Positions 22,555-31,138 of a stretch of DNA of 59,871 nucleotides are shown here, in pieces (the first letter of the stretch is position 1; each line of letters begins with the position of its first letter). This stretch comes from JAJFUE01 sp039683515 (lineage in GTDB: Bacteria; Sumerlaeota; Sumerlaeia; MVZB01): contig JBDKRG010000050.1 in NCBI GenBank assembly GCA_039683515.1, positions 1 through 59,871 on the forward strand, read 5' to 3'. The notes under the pieces were generated by a model. It was not told the origin of the DNA. It was given only the letters and a program-made list of their open reading frames with translations, and ran no database searches. A program made the translations under genes and the position numbers.

Positions 22555-23634
22555 TCAAGGCCGATCGATCGTGAAAATTGGATGCTTGGCGTTGTCGAGG
22601 ACCCGGCAGTGCCTGATGTCGCGTTTCGGGGTCGAGAAATCCACGTTGCGCTTGCCGTCCAGGTAACGGATCGTCATGCCGCGGATTTCGAGCTCCTCGC
22701 CCTGGAACCGGCAGATGTCCCTGGCGGTCGATTCGACCGACACGTTCTCGAACACGTTGCGCTTGTTCTGCATGAGCAGCTCGATGCCGGCCGCGCGCTT
22801 CAGCACGACGTTCCGGTGAACCGCGACGCAGTCCTGGATGTGGCAGATCCCGGTCGAATTGCCCTCGGCGTAGAAGCCGTCGACGACGAACGAGCAGGTC
22901 TCGTGGCCGCTGATGCCGTCGTCGCCGTTAAACAGGGCGCGATTGTTCGAGAACCGGATGTCGGCGCACCGGTGGTGAATGTTGAAGCCGTCGTTGGGGA
23001 AGAAAGTGGCCGTGAGGTTCCGGATGACGAGGAACCGGCAGTTGCCCTCCAGCTCCACGCCCGAGTGGCATTTGGAGGTCGGGACGGCCAGCCGGACCGA
23101 GCCGGGGTCCTTCCCCCGCGGCAGCCGGACGTAGAGGCGCTTGTCGGCTTCGGCCCAGGTCCATTCGTAGTCGGCCAGGTCGGCGACATTCTTGAAATCC
23201 GCGCTGCCGCCGCCCTTGGAGTTGCGGCCCATGCGGTTCATCTTGCCGTCGATGATCATGTAGAAGCGCTTGAGGTCGAACGGCTTGAGCGGGTGCTCGG
23301 CCGAATAAAGCCCCGCCCCTTCGGCCCGCCATTGGTCTGCCGGGATGCGCGTTTCGCCGGAGAGCGTCGCGCCCCGGCCATCGATTTCGATCGGGCGGCT
23401 CGCCTCGCCGGCGCGGTCCTTCATCGCCAGGTTCTCGTGATACGGCTCCTCGTTGGCGGTCAAAACCAGCCTGTCGCCGGGCTCGAGGACGGAGACGCCC
23501 TGCTTGATCGTCAAAAACGCCTTCTCCCGCGACCGCCCGTCATGGGCATCGGAGCCGTTGACGTTGTCGACGTAATAATCCGCCCCGAACGCGGGCGCCG
23601 CGCAGAAGAAGAGAAGCGCCAACAAGCGATTCAT
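22555..23634 (-). CDS. Exported parallel beta-helix protein
   Basis: The 359-residue protein has a signal peptide (NRLLALLFFCAAPAFGA), then the DUF1565-like opening ADYYVDNVNGSDAHDGRSRE followed by KAFLTIKQGV, common in secreted right-handed beta-helix proteins. The remainder shows repeated short strands (FLVIRNLTATFFPNDGFNIH, IRFSNNRALFNGDDGISGH, VDGFYAEGNSTGI) typical of pectate-lyase-like coils. It may bind or cleave a polysaccharide; no catalytic site is identified. ATG 23634 is preferred over an upstream TTG because GAGGG lies six bases before it. It begins 42 bases after the FG-GAP protein gene and may be co-transcribed with it. Confidence 0.8.
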   Translation of the reverse strand: MNRLLALLFFCAAPAFGADYYVDNVNGSDAHDGRSREKAFLTIKQGVSVLEPGDRLVLTANEEPYHENLAMKDRAGEASRPIEIDGRGATLSGETRIPADQWRAEGAGLYSAEHPLKPFDLKRFYMIIDGKMNRMGRNSKGGGSADFKNVADLADYEWTWAEADKRLYVRLPRGKDPGSVRLAVPTSKCHSGVELEGNCRFLVIRNLTATFFPNDGFNIHHRCADIRFSNNRALFNGDDGISGHETCSFVVDGFYAEGNSTGICHIQDCVAVHRNVVLKRAAGIELLMQNKRNVFENVSVESTARDICRFQGEELEIRGMTIRYLDGKRNVDFSTPKRDIRHCRVLDNAKHPIFTIDRP

Positions 23635-23676
23635 GAACAACCCTCGCTTCCTGTCGGCCGGGCGCCAACCCGACGC

Positions 23677-25923
23677 TTAACGATACATCAGCCAGTCGCC
23701 GCCGGCGGCGTTGGTCGGAGCCTTGACGCCGATGCGCCAGACCTTGCCCTTGGTCACCTGGCCAAAGGCGTTGACCGTGTCGACGCGCCAGTAGTAGGTC
23801 TTGCCGGCCGTCAGCGCCGGGCGCGGCAGCCAGACGGCCGTGAACCCGATGTCGCCCTTGTATTCGGCCGAGGCGCGCGTGGCGTTGGTGACCGCGGTCT
23901 GGCTCGTGCCGAGATAGACCTGGAAGCTGCTTTCGGCGTATTCGCCGTCGGGGGCCTCCCAGCGCAGCGGCTTGCCGGCCTGAACGGTGCCGCCGTCGGC
24001 CGGGTTGGGCGTGGTCGCCTGGGCGGCGGCCGCATAGATCCCCTTGTCCTTGAAATTCAGCGCGAGGAGCGCCTGGTCATAATAGACGATCACGTCGTCG
24101 GTGACCGAGTCCTTGTCGTTGTCGACGAAGCTGTAACCGTCGACGATCCGCGCATTGTAAATGAACGGGGCCGGGCACCAGTTATCGAGGTTCGTGGCCG
24201 TGATGTCGACCGACGCGAACACCGAGGCGGCCGACGAGCTCGACGGCGGCGGCGTGTTGTAGACGACCAGGCTCGCGCCGCCCTTGACCGCGACCTGGTC
24301 CTCGTCGACCAGCTCCCACCACAGGCCGGCCCAGGTGTCGCGCTGGCTGTTGCCGTTCATGTCGCCGAACGAGCCGATCGTGGTCGAACTGGCGAAGAAC
24401 GTCTGGTCCGTGCCGATGCTCCCCGTGACCGACGACGTGTAGTTGACGGTCTTGCCGATCGAAATGCCGCTGGCCTGGAAGGCCGTGTTGGCGATCTTGA
24501 ACGTCGGCGCGGCGGGGCCGGTCGGGGGCTTGACCAGCGCGAAATCGTAGACCCCGTCGTAGTTGAAATCGTTGGCGTCCATGTGGACGCGCTCGTAGCC
24601 CGTGACCGTGCTGGAGGAGCCGGTCAGCCAGATCTTGCGCCCGGCGCCGCCCACGCCGTGGAACAGGCCGACCGCCAGCGGCTGGGCCTCGTTTTTGTTC
24701 CTGAACACGGCCAGGTCGATCTTGCCGTCGCCGCTCAGGTCGACGCAGCCGTTGCCGGGACAGCCGAGCGGCTCGATCGTGTTGAACATCGACCGCTCCT
24801 CGTCGGTGTCGCCCAGGTCCGAGTTCGTCGACTTGAACAGGACGCTCCGCTTCTTGAGGCTGTAGGCCGTGAAGGCGGGGACGGCGGTGGCGTTGGGAAT
24901 CGTCTGATACGTGTAAATGAACATCACGTCGCGGTAGCCGTCCTTGTCGTAGTCGGCGCGGGCGGCCCACAACAGCGGAGACCCCTTCGTGCTGGACGGG
25001 TCCATCGCGGTCCAGCTCGAGCCGTACGGCGAAATCGGGTTGCCGCTGGAATTGAGGACGGTGATACAGTTCGTGTATTTCATCCCCGTCAGCACGGAGC
25101 CGAAGTTGTAGTAGCAGACCAGCTCGGGCTTGCCGTCGTTGTCGAAGTCGCCGTTGCCGATCCGGCCGACGGGCAGAAGCGGCAGCTCGTTGACCACCAG
25201 GTTCGAATACGAATACGCGTAGCCCCCGACCTCCGAGTAGACGTCATCGGCATGGAGCGCGAGCGTCTTCTGCCAGATCTGCTCGAACGTCCGGCCGTTG
25301 TAGAGGGTCAGCACGAACCTGCGGCCGTCCTTGGGCGCGATCGAGTTGTAGACGAAAAAATCGGGGTAGTCGTCGCTGTCGTAGCTGTATTCGGGCCACA
25401 CCACGGCCCACGGCGCCTTGAACGGCATCGTGAGCGTCTTGGACTTCTCGGTCGGCCACGCCGTGTTGGTTTTGTCGAGCCGCCGGAACGTGAGGGTATC
25501 GAAATTGGAGCCGTTCGTCCCGCCGCTGTTGTTGCTGTAGACGACCAGGTCGGGCAGGTCGGACGCGGGCGAGCGCGGCGTGAAGACGCGATCGGGAACG
25601 GACGAGCCGGCCGTGGCCGCGAAATCCCGCCCGGCGGTCTTGTTGCTGTAGGTTTTGTCGCCGCCGGTCGCGGCGGTGTTGATCGTGAACGCCCGCAGGT
25701 CGCCGCTGCCGGACTTCTGGACGATCAGGTAGTCGGCGAGGCCGTCGCCGTTGTAATCCTTGTAGTAGCCGGTCGGGTACGGCTCGATCCCCTCGTAGCC
25801 GGAATTGATGAACTGCCAGCTCTTGTTGAACCCCTGCGTGCGGGAGACCGAGACGGCCGCGTGGAGCGATCCGGCAAGAGCGAGCAGAACGACGCCAACC
25901 AGCAGCCGCGACATTGTTTTCAT
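23677..25923 (-). CDS. Exported FG-GAP/VCBS-repeat protein with C-terminal FN3-like domain
   Basis: The 748-residue protein has a signal peptide (SRLLVGVVLLALAGSLHA). At least six calcium-loop-like repeats follow (DYNGDGLADYLI, DFDNDGKPELV, DYDKDGYRDVMF, DLSGDGKIDLAVF, DFNYDGVYDFAL, DNDKDSVTDDVIV), consistent with an FG-GAP beta-propeller. The last ~100 residues form an FN3-like domain (PNPADGGTVQAG..SFQVYLGTSQ..KTYYWRVDTVNAFG..VWRIGV) of the same type as in the giant protein at 2284-10500. It ends in a similar tail, GGDWLMYR. ATG 25923 with upstream GAGG is preferred to a GTG five codons earlier. Probably a surface or secreted binding protein. Confidence 0.8.
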   Translation of the reverse strand: MKTMSRLLVGVVLLALAGSLHAAVSVSRTQGFNKSWQFINSGYEGIEPYPTGYYKDYNGDGLADYLIVQKSGSGDLRAFTINTAATGGDKTYSNKTAGRDFAATAGSSVPDRVFTPRSPASDLPDLVVYSNNSGGTNGSNFDTLTFRRLDKTNTAWPTEKSKTLTMPFKAPWAVVWPEYSYDSDDYPDFFVYNSIAPKDGRRFVLTLYNGRTFEQIWQKTLALHADDVYSEVGGYAYSYSNLVVNELPLLPVGRIGNGDFDNDGKPELVCYYNFGSVLTGMKYTNCITVLNSSGNPISPYGSSWTAMDPSSTKGSPLLWAARADYDKDGYRDVMFIYTYQTIPNATAVPAFTAYSLKKRSVLFKSTNSDLGDTDEERSMFNTIEPLGCPGNGCVDLSGDGKIDLAVFRNKNEAQPLAVGLFHGVGGAGRKIWLTGSSSTVTGYERVHMDANDFNYDGVYDFALVKPPTGPAAPTFKIANTAFQASGISIGKTVNYTSSVTGSIGTDQTFFASSTTIGSFGDMNGNSQRDTWAGLWWELVDEDQVAVKGGASLVVYNTPPPSSSSAASVFASVDITATNLDNWCPAPFIYNARIVDGYSFVDNDKDSVTDDVIVYYDQALLALNFKDKGIYAAAAQATTPNPADGGTVQAGKPLRWEAPDGEYAESSFQVYLGTSQTAVTNATRASAEYKGDIGFTAVWLPRPALTAGKTYYWRVDTVNAFGQVTKGKVWRIGVKAPTNAAGGDWLMYR

Positions 25924-26045
25924 GACAGCGTGCCTCACGTGGATTTCAACACATCCCTGACGACAGTCTTTCTACGCCGAGGGCGAACGATTTCTCAATC
26001 ACTTTCAGTGAATTTTTATTCATCGACAATTTGGTTGCGCATCGG

Positions 26046-26906
26046 TTACGGCAATTGCCGGTCGCGCAGGCGGTCGGCCAGCCAGTTGAGCGACAGCACG
26101 AGGATCATCAGCGTCAGGCCCGGGAAAAGCCAGATCCACCACGAGCCGGTGGCGAACTCGTCGAAACCGAACCGGATGAGCATGCCGAGCGAAGGCTGCG
26201 TGATCGGCACGCCGAGGCCCAGGAAGCTGAGCGTGGCCTCGAGCATGACGACCGAGGCGAACTGCACGGCCGAGATCACGACGACCGGCTCGAGGATGTT
26301 GGGCAGGATGTGGCGCAGCACGATGCGCGACGGGCGCGCGCCCAGAGCCGTCGCCGCCGAGACGTATTCCTTCTCGCGCTCGGCCAGGACCGAGGCCCTG
26401 ACGGTGCGCGCGTAAATCACCCAGTGCGCAATGCCGACGGCGATGACGATCTTGGAGAGGCCCGCCCCCCAGCGCGCCATGATGAACAGCGCGATCAGGA
26501 CCGACGGGAATGCCAGCTGCACGTCGGCCAGGCGCATGACGATGGACTCGGTCCAGCCGCCCCTCCAGCCGGCGGCAAGCCCCAGCCCAATGCCGGCCAG
26601 CGCGGCCAGCAGTGTTCCAAACACACCGACCATGAGCGATACACGCAATCCAAACATTACTGAAGATAATACATCCCGTCCCTGAACATCAGTTCCAAGG
26701 GCATAAAAATTACCGGGATGAGTGTCTAAAACTGAAGGTGGACGCGAGCTGTCCTCGAGCCGGATCCGCTCCAAGGCGTTCATGTTGCAAGGGGCCAGGA
26801 GGGGGGCGCCGACGGCCACGACGACCATGAGTGAAAGCATGAAAGCGGGTACGGTCCATCCGAACGTTTCCCACATGAAAACGGCCGTTTTCCATAGACT
26901 CTTCAT
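26046..26906 (-). CDS. ABC transporter permease (DppC/OppC type), solitary
   Basis: The 286-residue inner-membrane permease is of the oligopeptide/nickel importer class. The N-terminal OppC-type segment contains GAPLLAPCNMNALERIRLED and the DVQGRDVLSSVMFGLRVSL motif. About five to six membrane helices follow, with the EAA loop EYVSAATALGARPSRIVLRHILPN that docks to the ATPase. The C terminus (WLADRLRDRQLP) is typical. It normally works with a DppB-type permease, two ATPases and a binding protein, none of which is in the window, so it may be an orphan or pair with genes elsewhere. The AT-rich leader 26907-27166 holds no other gene. Confidence 0.9.
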   Translation of the reverse strand: MKSLWKTAVFMWETFGWTVPAFMLSLMVVVAVGAPLLAPCNMNALERIRLEDSSRPPSVLDTHPGNFYALGTDVQGRDVLSSVMFGLRVSLMVGVFGTLLAALAGIGLGLAAGWRGGWTESIVMRLADVQLAFPSVLIALFIMARWGAGLSKIVIAVGIAHWVIYARTVRASVLAEREKEYVSAATALGARPSRIVLRHILPNILEPVVVISAVQFASVVMLEATLSFLGLGVPITQPSLGMLIRFGFDEFATGSWWIWLFPGLTLMILVLSLNWLADRLRDRQLP

Positions 26907-27166
26907 CCCAACTCATCCCATTTCAACGCTTCATCGATCATGCGGCGATTCCGAAAGCTTATATTCGAAACTGAAAAAAAATAAAAGGTGAAAACGGCAA
27001 AAGTTCCAAATTGCGAATTCAGAAAATTGATTTTCGTGGGTTTGCGTCTTTATTCATATGAGAGATTTTTCACTTTACATACTTAAATAATGGATGTATC
27101 TTTATCATCAATTTCAAGCAAAGGCATCGTCCAGATGCAAAAAACTGTCAGCGTCGGAGGTGGAAG

Positions 27167-27847
27167 ATGACTCGTCGTCATGGTTTTACCCTGATTGAGC
27201 TTCTGATCGTTGTAGCAATTATCGCCATCCTGGCGGCTATTGCGGTTCCGAACTTCCTGGAGGCGCAAACTCGCGCCCGTGTGTCGCGCGCCCAGAATGA
27301 CATGCGTTCGATCTCGCTGGCTATGGAAACTTACCGCCTTGACAACGGCGGCTACCTGCTCAACGAAGGCCATTCGTGGCTGGGCGGCTCGACCCGCAGC
27401 GAGGCCGACAAGCGCCTGCTTACGACGCCGATTGCGTACCTGTCGAGCATTCCGGACGATGTGTTCCGCCGGGTCGCCGGCGCGGACGCCACCCCGGGCG
27501 TGGGCGGGTTCTCCCCCTCGTATCGTATTTACGCCGTCATGTATACGGCCACGTCGACCGAGCCGGGCTACTACCGCAACCTCGTCCTCTACCCGAAGAC
27601 CGCGTGGATGACGTGGTCGATCGGCCCGGACCTGGTCACCAACACCGACGGCTACCGTCCCCAGGGACGCGTCCTCTATAACGAGGCCCTGCCGACCGCC
27701 TCGCAGCAGATCGGCCAGGACCGCAACAACAACTACATCGCGGCCTCCGGCAGCTACTGGGGCCTGCGTTACGATCCGACCAACGGCACCGTCAGCTGGG
27801 GCGATATCTATCGCTTCGACGGCGACTCGATCAACCGCATCAACTAA
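27167..27847 (+). CDS. Prepilin-type pseudopilin (GspG-like)
   Basis: The 226-residue type II secretion/type IV pilus-like pseudopilin has the prepilin cleavage site RRHG/FTLIELLIVVAIIAILAA, Glu at +5 of the mature chain, and a long N-terminal helix (VPNFLEAQTRARVSRAQND). The C-terminal globular domain ends with YDPTNGTVSWGDIYRF, shared with the pseudopilin at 28549-29202. A prepilin peptidase and assembly ATPase would be needed and are not in the window. A GGAGG ribosome site precedes the ATG. It has its own terminator, so it is monocistronic. Confidence 0.92.
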   Translation: MTRRHGFTLIELLIVVAIIAILAAIAVPNFLEAQTRARVSRAQNDMRSISLAMETYRLDNGGYLLNEGHSWLGGSTRSEADKRLLTTPIAYLSSIPDDVFRRVAGADATPGVGGFSPSYRIYAVMYTATSTEPGYYRNLVLYPKTAWMTWSIGPDLVTNTDGYRPQGRVLYNEALPTASQQIGQDRNNNYIAASGSYWGLRYDPTNGTVSWGDIYRFDGDSINRIN

Positions 27848-27869
27848 GACGTTTCATCTCTGCTGAATG

Positions 27870-27920
27870 GGCTCCGACAGGGCCTCCTCCCCCCCTAGCC
27901 TGTCGGAGCCATATTTTTTT
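27870..27920 (+). terminator. Rho-independent terminator after the pseudopilin gene
   Basis: A 12-bp stem GGCTCCGACAGG/CCTGTCGGAGCC (27870-27881 and 27899-27910) with a C-rich loop is followed by ATATTTTTTT. Bases 27921-28120 hold no gene; a hairpin-like CTATCGTTTCGATAG and a patch TAAAAGTTTTCCGGCAA, also seen near 29325, lie there. Confidence 0.9.
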
Positions 27921-28120
27921 ATTTTGAGCCTGCGCGCCCTGACTCCCGGATCAGGATCCTCCACGCCTTCGCCTGCCCCGCGCCGCGCGTTTGTATGCTT
28001 CCATGTTCAGGATGAAATTGACGATGTGCTCGCTATCGTTTCGATAGCGAGTGATAAAAGTTTTCCGGCAATAGGAATGGCCGGCAAGTTGTTATCTGTC
28101 CCGTACTCCGAAACCTGCCG

Positions 28121-28546
28121 CTAACTTTTCGCAAATTGCTTTCTGACGAAGACCGCCCATATCCAGATTTGCCCGATCAAGTAGATCCCGAACCCAAGGT
28201 AGAATGCTTCGGGCGCGGCAGCCCAGGACTTTTTCACATACATCGGATCAGCATATGCCTCTGAACGAGCAATCAATGGAATCGCGGCGTAATGGAGGGC
28301 CATGACGATGAGGAAGGTCGCTTTCACATTGGGCCGGTTCACGTGCATCAGCAGCAGCCCAATGATTGGCCACAGAAGGAGGATTCCCAGAACACCCCCC
28401 GGCACCAGTGATAATGGCGAGGAAAACCACCCAAACATGAGGCAGCTGCCGTGACCGCCACCCGATTCAAGGAATGCGAAAACAAAAAGCGCGAGTCCGT
28501 AGAACAGGCCAAAAAGCCAGGGCTTGCGTAAACGATGCTTGCTCAA
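28121..28546 (-). CDS. Small multi-pass membrane protein, function unknown
   Basis: The 141-residue protein has about four hydrophobic helices (LFGLFYGLALFVFAFL, VPGGVLGILLLWPIIGLLLM, VKATFLIVMALHYAAIPLI, FYLGFGIYLIGQIWIWAVFV) and a short basic C terminus. I recognise no family. The likely start is TTG at 28546, two bases after the stop of the upstream pseudopilin gene, so it is probably translated from the same transcript. Membership of a secretion system is only guilt by association. Confidence 0.65.
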   Translation of the reverse strand: MSKHRLRKPWLFGLFYGLALFVFAFLESGGGHGSCLMFGWFSSPLSLVPGGVLGILLLWPIIGLLLMHVNRPNVKATFLIVMALHYAAIPLIARSEAYADPMYVKKSWAAAPEAFYLGFGIYLIGQIWIWAVFVRKQFAKS

Positions 28547-28548
28547 GT

Positions 28549-29202
28549 TTACTGTCTCGTGATCAGTCTGATCGAATTCTCAGCCCGCCCGGTCACAATA
28601 CCCCCCGCGCCTAAAATCTCGCCGCTGCTGACGGTTCCGTTCGTGGGGTCGTAGATGAAGTCGACGAACTTATCGGGGTAGAAGAGGTTCTCGCCTTGCA
28701 CGAACGTGCCGCCGTTGGCGCCGATCGTGCGGATCTTGTCGGGGCCGTGGCTGAACAGGACGTAACAGAGAACCCGCATCGTGCCGGGCACGGCGTAAAC
28801 CGGAATCAGCTCGCCCGTCTCCTTGTCGGCGTTCAGGAGGCCCATTTCGTTGAAGCCGTAGTAGCGGTAGTTGCGGTAGCTGCGCAGCGTGGCCAGGTCT
28901 CGGCTTTCGGCCCCGGCGCTGAACGGGTCCTCGAGCTTCGTCGTCTGCATGTAGGCGACCGGCGTCGTCATCCAGTGCAGCCACTTGAGCGTGCCGTTGG
29001 ATTCGGCGCTGGGGTAGGCCTGCTCGTCGACGTGGTAGGCCTCGAGCGCCAGGCGCATCATGCGGTGGTCGGCGCGGACGCGCGAGACCTTCGCCCGCGA
29101 CTGCGCCTCCATGAAATTGGGCACCGCGATCGCGGCCAATACGGAAATAATCGCCACGACAATCAGCAGTTCGATCAAGGTGAATGCGGAATTGCAACGC
29201 AT
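28549..29202 (-). CDS. Prepilin-type pseudopilin (GspG-like)
   Basis: The 217-residue second pseudopilin has cleavage context NSA/FTLIELLIVVAIISVLAA; the residue before the cut is Ala rather than Gly. The helix continues VPNFMEAQSRAKVSRVRADHR. The globular C-terminal half carries RNYRYYGFNEMGLL and LFSHGPDK and ends YDPTNGTVSSGEI, like its paralogue at 27167-27847. It is transcribed divergently from rimO and is followed after two bases by a small membrane protein gene. Likely a periplasmic pseudopilus or pilus component. Confidence 0.9.
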   Translation of the reverse strand: MRCNSAFTLIELLIVVAIISVLAAIAVPNFMEAQSRAKVSRVRADHRMMRLALEAYHVDEQAYPSAESNGTLKWLHWMTTPVAYMQTTKLEDPFSAGAESRDLATLRSYRNYRYYGFNEMGLLNADKETGELIPVYAVPGTMRVLCYVLFSHGPDKIRTIGANGGTFVQGENLFYPDKFVDFIYDPTNGTVSSGEILGAGGIVTGRAENSIRLITRQ

Positions 29203-29352
29203 CGATTTTTTCCGTTAGACAATGGAAACAACTTCGGGAACAACTTTGCAAAATGTAACAGATTTGAATTTGAACCGCAAAGCCGCAAAAAACGCCTGCC
29301 AGAGTGCCTGGGGCGAGCGAAAAAGTTTTCCGGCAACAGAAATCGCCGGCGA

Positions 29353-29422
29353 GGGCGCCGGCGCCACAGTGCGATGAGCTGTTCGATGCTGAATAGCTAT
29401 TTTCGATGTGGGGCCGGCGCCC
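29353..29422. repeat. GC-rich inverted repeat between pseudopilin and rimO genes
   Basis: Arms GGGCGCCGGCGCCAC (29353-29367) and GTGGGGCCGGCGCCC (29408-29422) pair at 14 of 15 positions around a 40-base spacer; each arm is also partly self-palindromic. It lies in the 324-bp divergent gap 29203-29526 upstream of rimO, which otherwise shows only a remnant CCTGGGGCGAGCG fragment near 29309. Confidence 0.7.
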
Positions 29423-29526
29423 CCGCAGCGCCTTTGAGCTTCAAATTTCTTTCGTGCGGCTCCAGCCGACAGATGCTAAATTATGGGATCGCGCCCGTGC
29501 CGCGGCGCATGCTTGAAGGATCGCCG

Positions 29527-30918
29527 ATGCCCGCCAAGTCACAACACAACACCGCCGACCGCCCGCTGCGCGTCGGCATCGTCACGCTCGGCTGCGACAA
29601 GAACACGGTCGACAACGAATACCTCGCCGGCCTGCTGAGCGAGGCCGGCTGCGAGATCGTCACGACGCGGCGCGACGGCGACGCCCCGCTCGACGCGGTC
29701 GTGGTCACGACGTGCGGCTTCATCGGCGACGCCCGCGAGCAGTCGGTCGACGCGATCGTGCAGCTGGCCGAGGACAAGCGGCTGCGCGGCGACCCGCGCC
29801 GGCTGTTCGTGGCCGGCTGCCTGAGCCAGCGCTGCGGCGAGGAACTGGCGCGCGAGATCCCGGAGATCGACGGCCTTGTCGGCGTCGGCCAGTTCGAGCA
29901 AATGGCGAAGATGATTTTGAACGAGGAAACGGCCGGCGGGGGCGCCGTCGCGGTCGAGGCCGTTCCGCGGGTCGATATCTACAGGCTCATCAAGCGGCGG
30001 CCGCTCGAGCCGCGCCCGTACGCGTTCCTCAAGATCGGCGACGGGTGCGACCACAACTGCACGTTCTGCTCGATCCCGCTCATGAAGGGCCGGCTGCGGT
30101 CGGTGCCGCCGGAGATCGCCCTGGCCGAGGCGCGCGCGCTCGTCGGGCGCGGCGCCCGCGAGCTGAACCTCGTGGCGCAGGACCTCTCGGCGTGGGGGAC
30201 CGACCGCTGGCCCAATTGGCGGCTGCCGCGGCTCGTCCGCGAGATCTGCCGCATCCCGGGGGACTTCTGGGTGCGCTGCCTCTACGTTTACCCGGGCCAG
30301 GTGACCGACGAGCTGATCGAGGTCATGGCCTCCGAGCCGAAGGTCGTCCCCTACCTCGACATCCCGCTTCAGCACCTCGACCCGGACCTCCTGCGCCGGA
30401 TGAAGCGGCCGTTCCACGAGCGCAACACGTTCGAGCTGGTCGAGCGGCTGCGCGCGGCGGTGCCGGGGGTCACGCTGCGCACGACGATGGTGATCGGCTT
30501 CCCCGGCGAGACCGCGGCCGCGCAGAAGAACCTGATCGGGGGGCTCGAGCGGATCCGGTTTGACCGGCTCGGGGCGTTCGAGTATTCGCCCGAGCCCGAC
30601 ACCCCCGCCGCGCGGATGAGGCCGCAGGTCAGCGCGCGGACGCGCCGCCGGCGCTGGCACGCCGTCATGGCCGCGCAGGCCGCGATCTCGGCCGAGCTGA
30701 ACCAGGCGCGCATCGGCCGCCGCGAGCGGGTGCTCATTGAAGGCTTCGACGCCGAGCGGGGCGCGTGGGTCGGCCGCAGCGCCGCCGAGGCCCCCGAGGT
30801 CGATGGGAAGATCTTCGTCACCGGCGACGGGGCGCTCGAGCCCGGCGCATTCGTGGATGTAGAGATCACGGCCGCCGAGACTTACGACCTGCACGCTCAA
30901 GCCCGCCGGCCCCGCTAA
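29527..30918 (+). CDS. rimO: Ribosomal protein S12 methylthiotransferase
   Basis: This 463-residue radical-SAM methylthiotransferase adds a methylthio group to the conserved aspartate of ribosomal protein S12. It has the three MTTase parts: UPF0004 (VGIVTLGCDKNTVDNEYLAG, VVTTCGFIGDAREQSVD, FVAGCLSQRCGEEL), the radical-SAM core with CxxxCxxC in GDGCDHNCTFCSIPLMKG, and a C-terminal TRAM-like domain. The phrases KIGDGCDHNC and YLDIPLQHLDPDLLRRMKRP favour RimO over MiaB. ATG 29527 has GAAGGA six bases upstream; the reading frame is open much further but without support. Confidence 0.95.
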   Translation: MPAKSQHNTADRPLRVGIVTLGCDKNTVDNEYLAGLLSEAGCEIVTTRRDGDAPLDAVVVTTCGFIGDAREQSVDAIVQLAEDKRLRGDPRRLFVAGCLSQRCGEELAREIPEIDGLVGVGQFEQMAKMILNEETAGGGAVAVEAVPRVDIYRLIKRRPLEPRPYAFLKIGDGCDHNCTFCSIPLMKGRLRSVPPEIALAEARALVGRGARELNLVAQDLSAWGTDRWPNWRLPRLVREICRIPGDFWVRCLYVYPGQVTDELIEVMASEPKVVPYLDIPLQHLDPDLLRRMKRPFHERNTFELVERLRAAVPGVTLRTTMVIGFPGETAAAQKNLIGGLERIRFDRLGAFEYSPEPDTPAARMRPQVSARTRRRRWHAVMAAQAAISAELNQARIGRRERVLIEGFDAERGAWVGRSAAEAPEVDGKIFVTGDGALEPGAFVDVEITAAETYDLHAQARRPR

Positions 30919-31138
30919 CCGCCAACTTTTATCCATTTGTGCATCCAGTTGCAACATGGCGCAAAGCCGTTCACCCGGAGTTTCCTTAAGATGAACGCTT
31001 TGTAATCATGCACAGTATTGATTTTTTTGCGGTTATTGTTGCATTGTCGGTTTTTTCACAAATGGCATCCTAACTGCTAGCCATTAGGCCAGATCATTCT
31101 GAAGTTGTAATGATCAGCTTGTTTTGTGAGGTTACCCC

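Noticed and set aside
22498..26415. A 1305-codon open frame on the plus strand
   Set aside because: It is antisense to the beta-helix and FG-GAP genes, has Arg/Gly/Val/Asp-biased composition typical of GC-rich shadow frames, and no domain or ribosome site.
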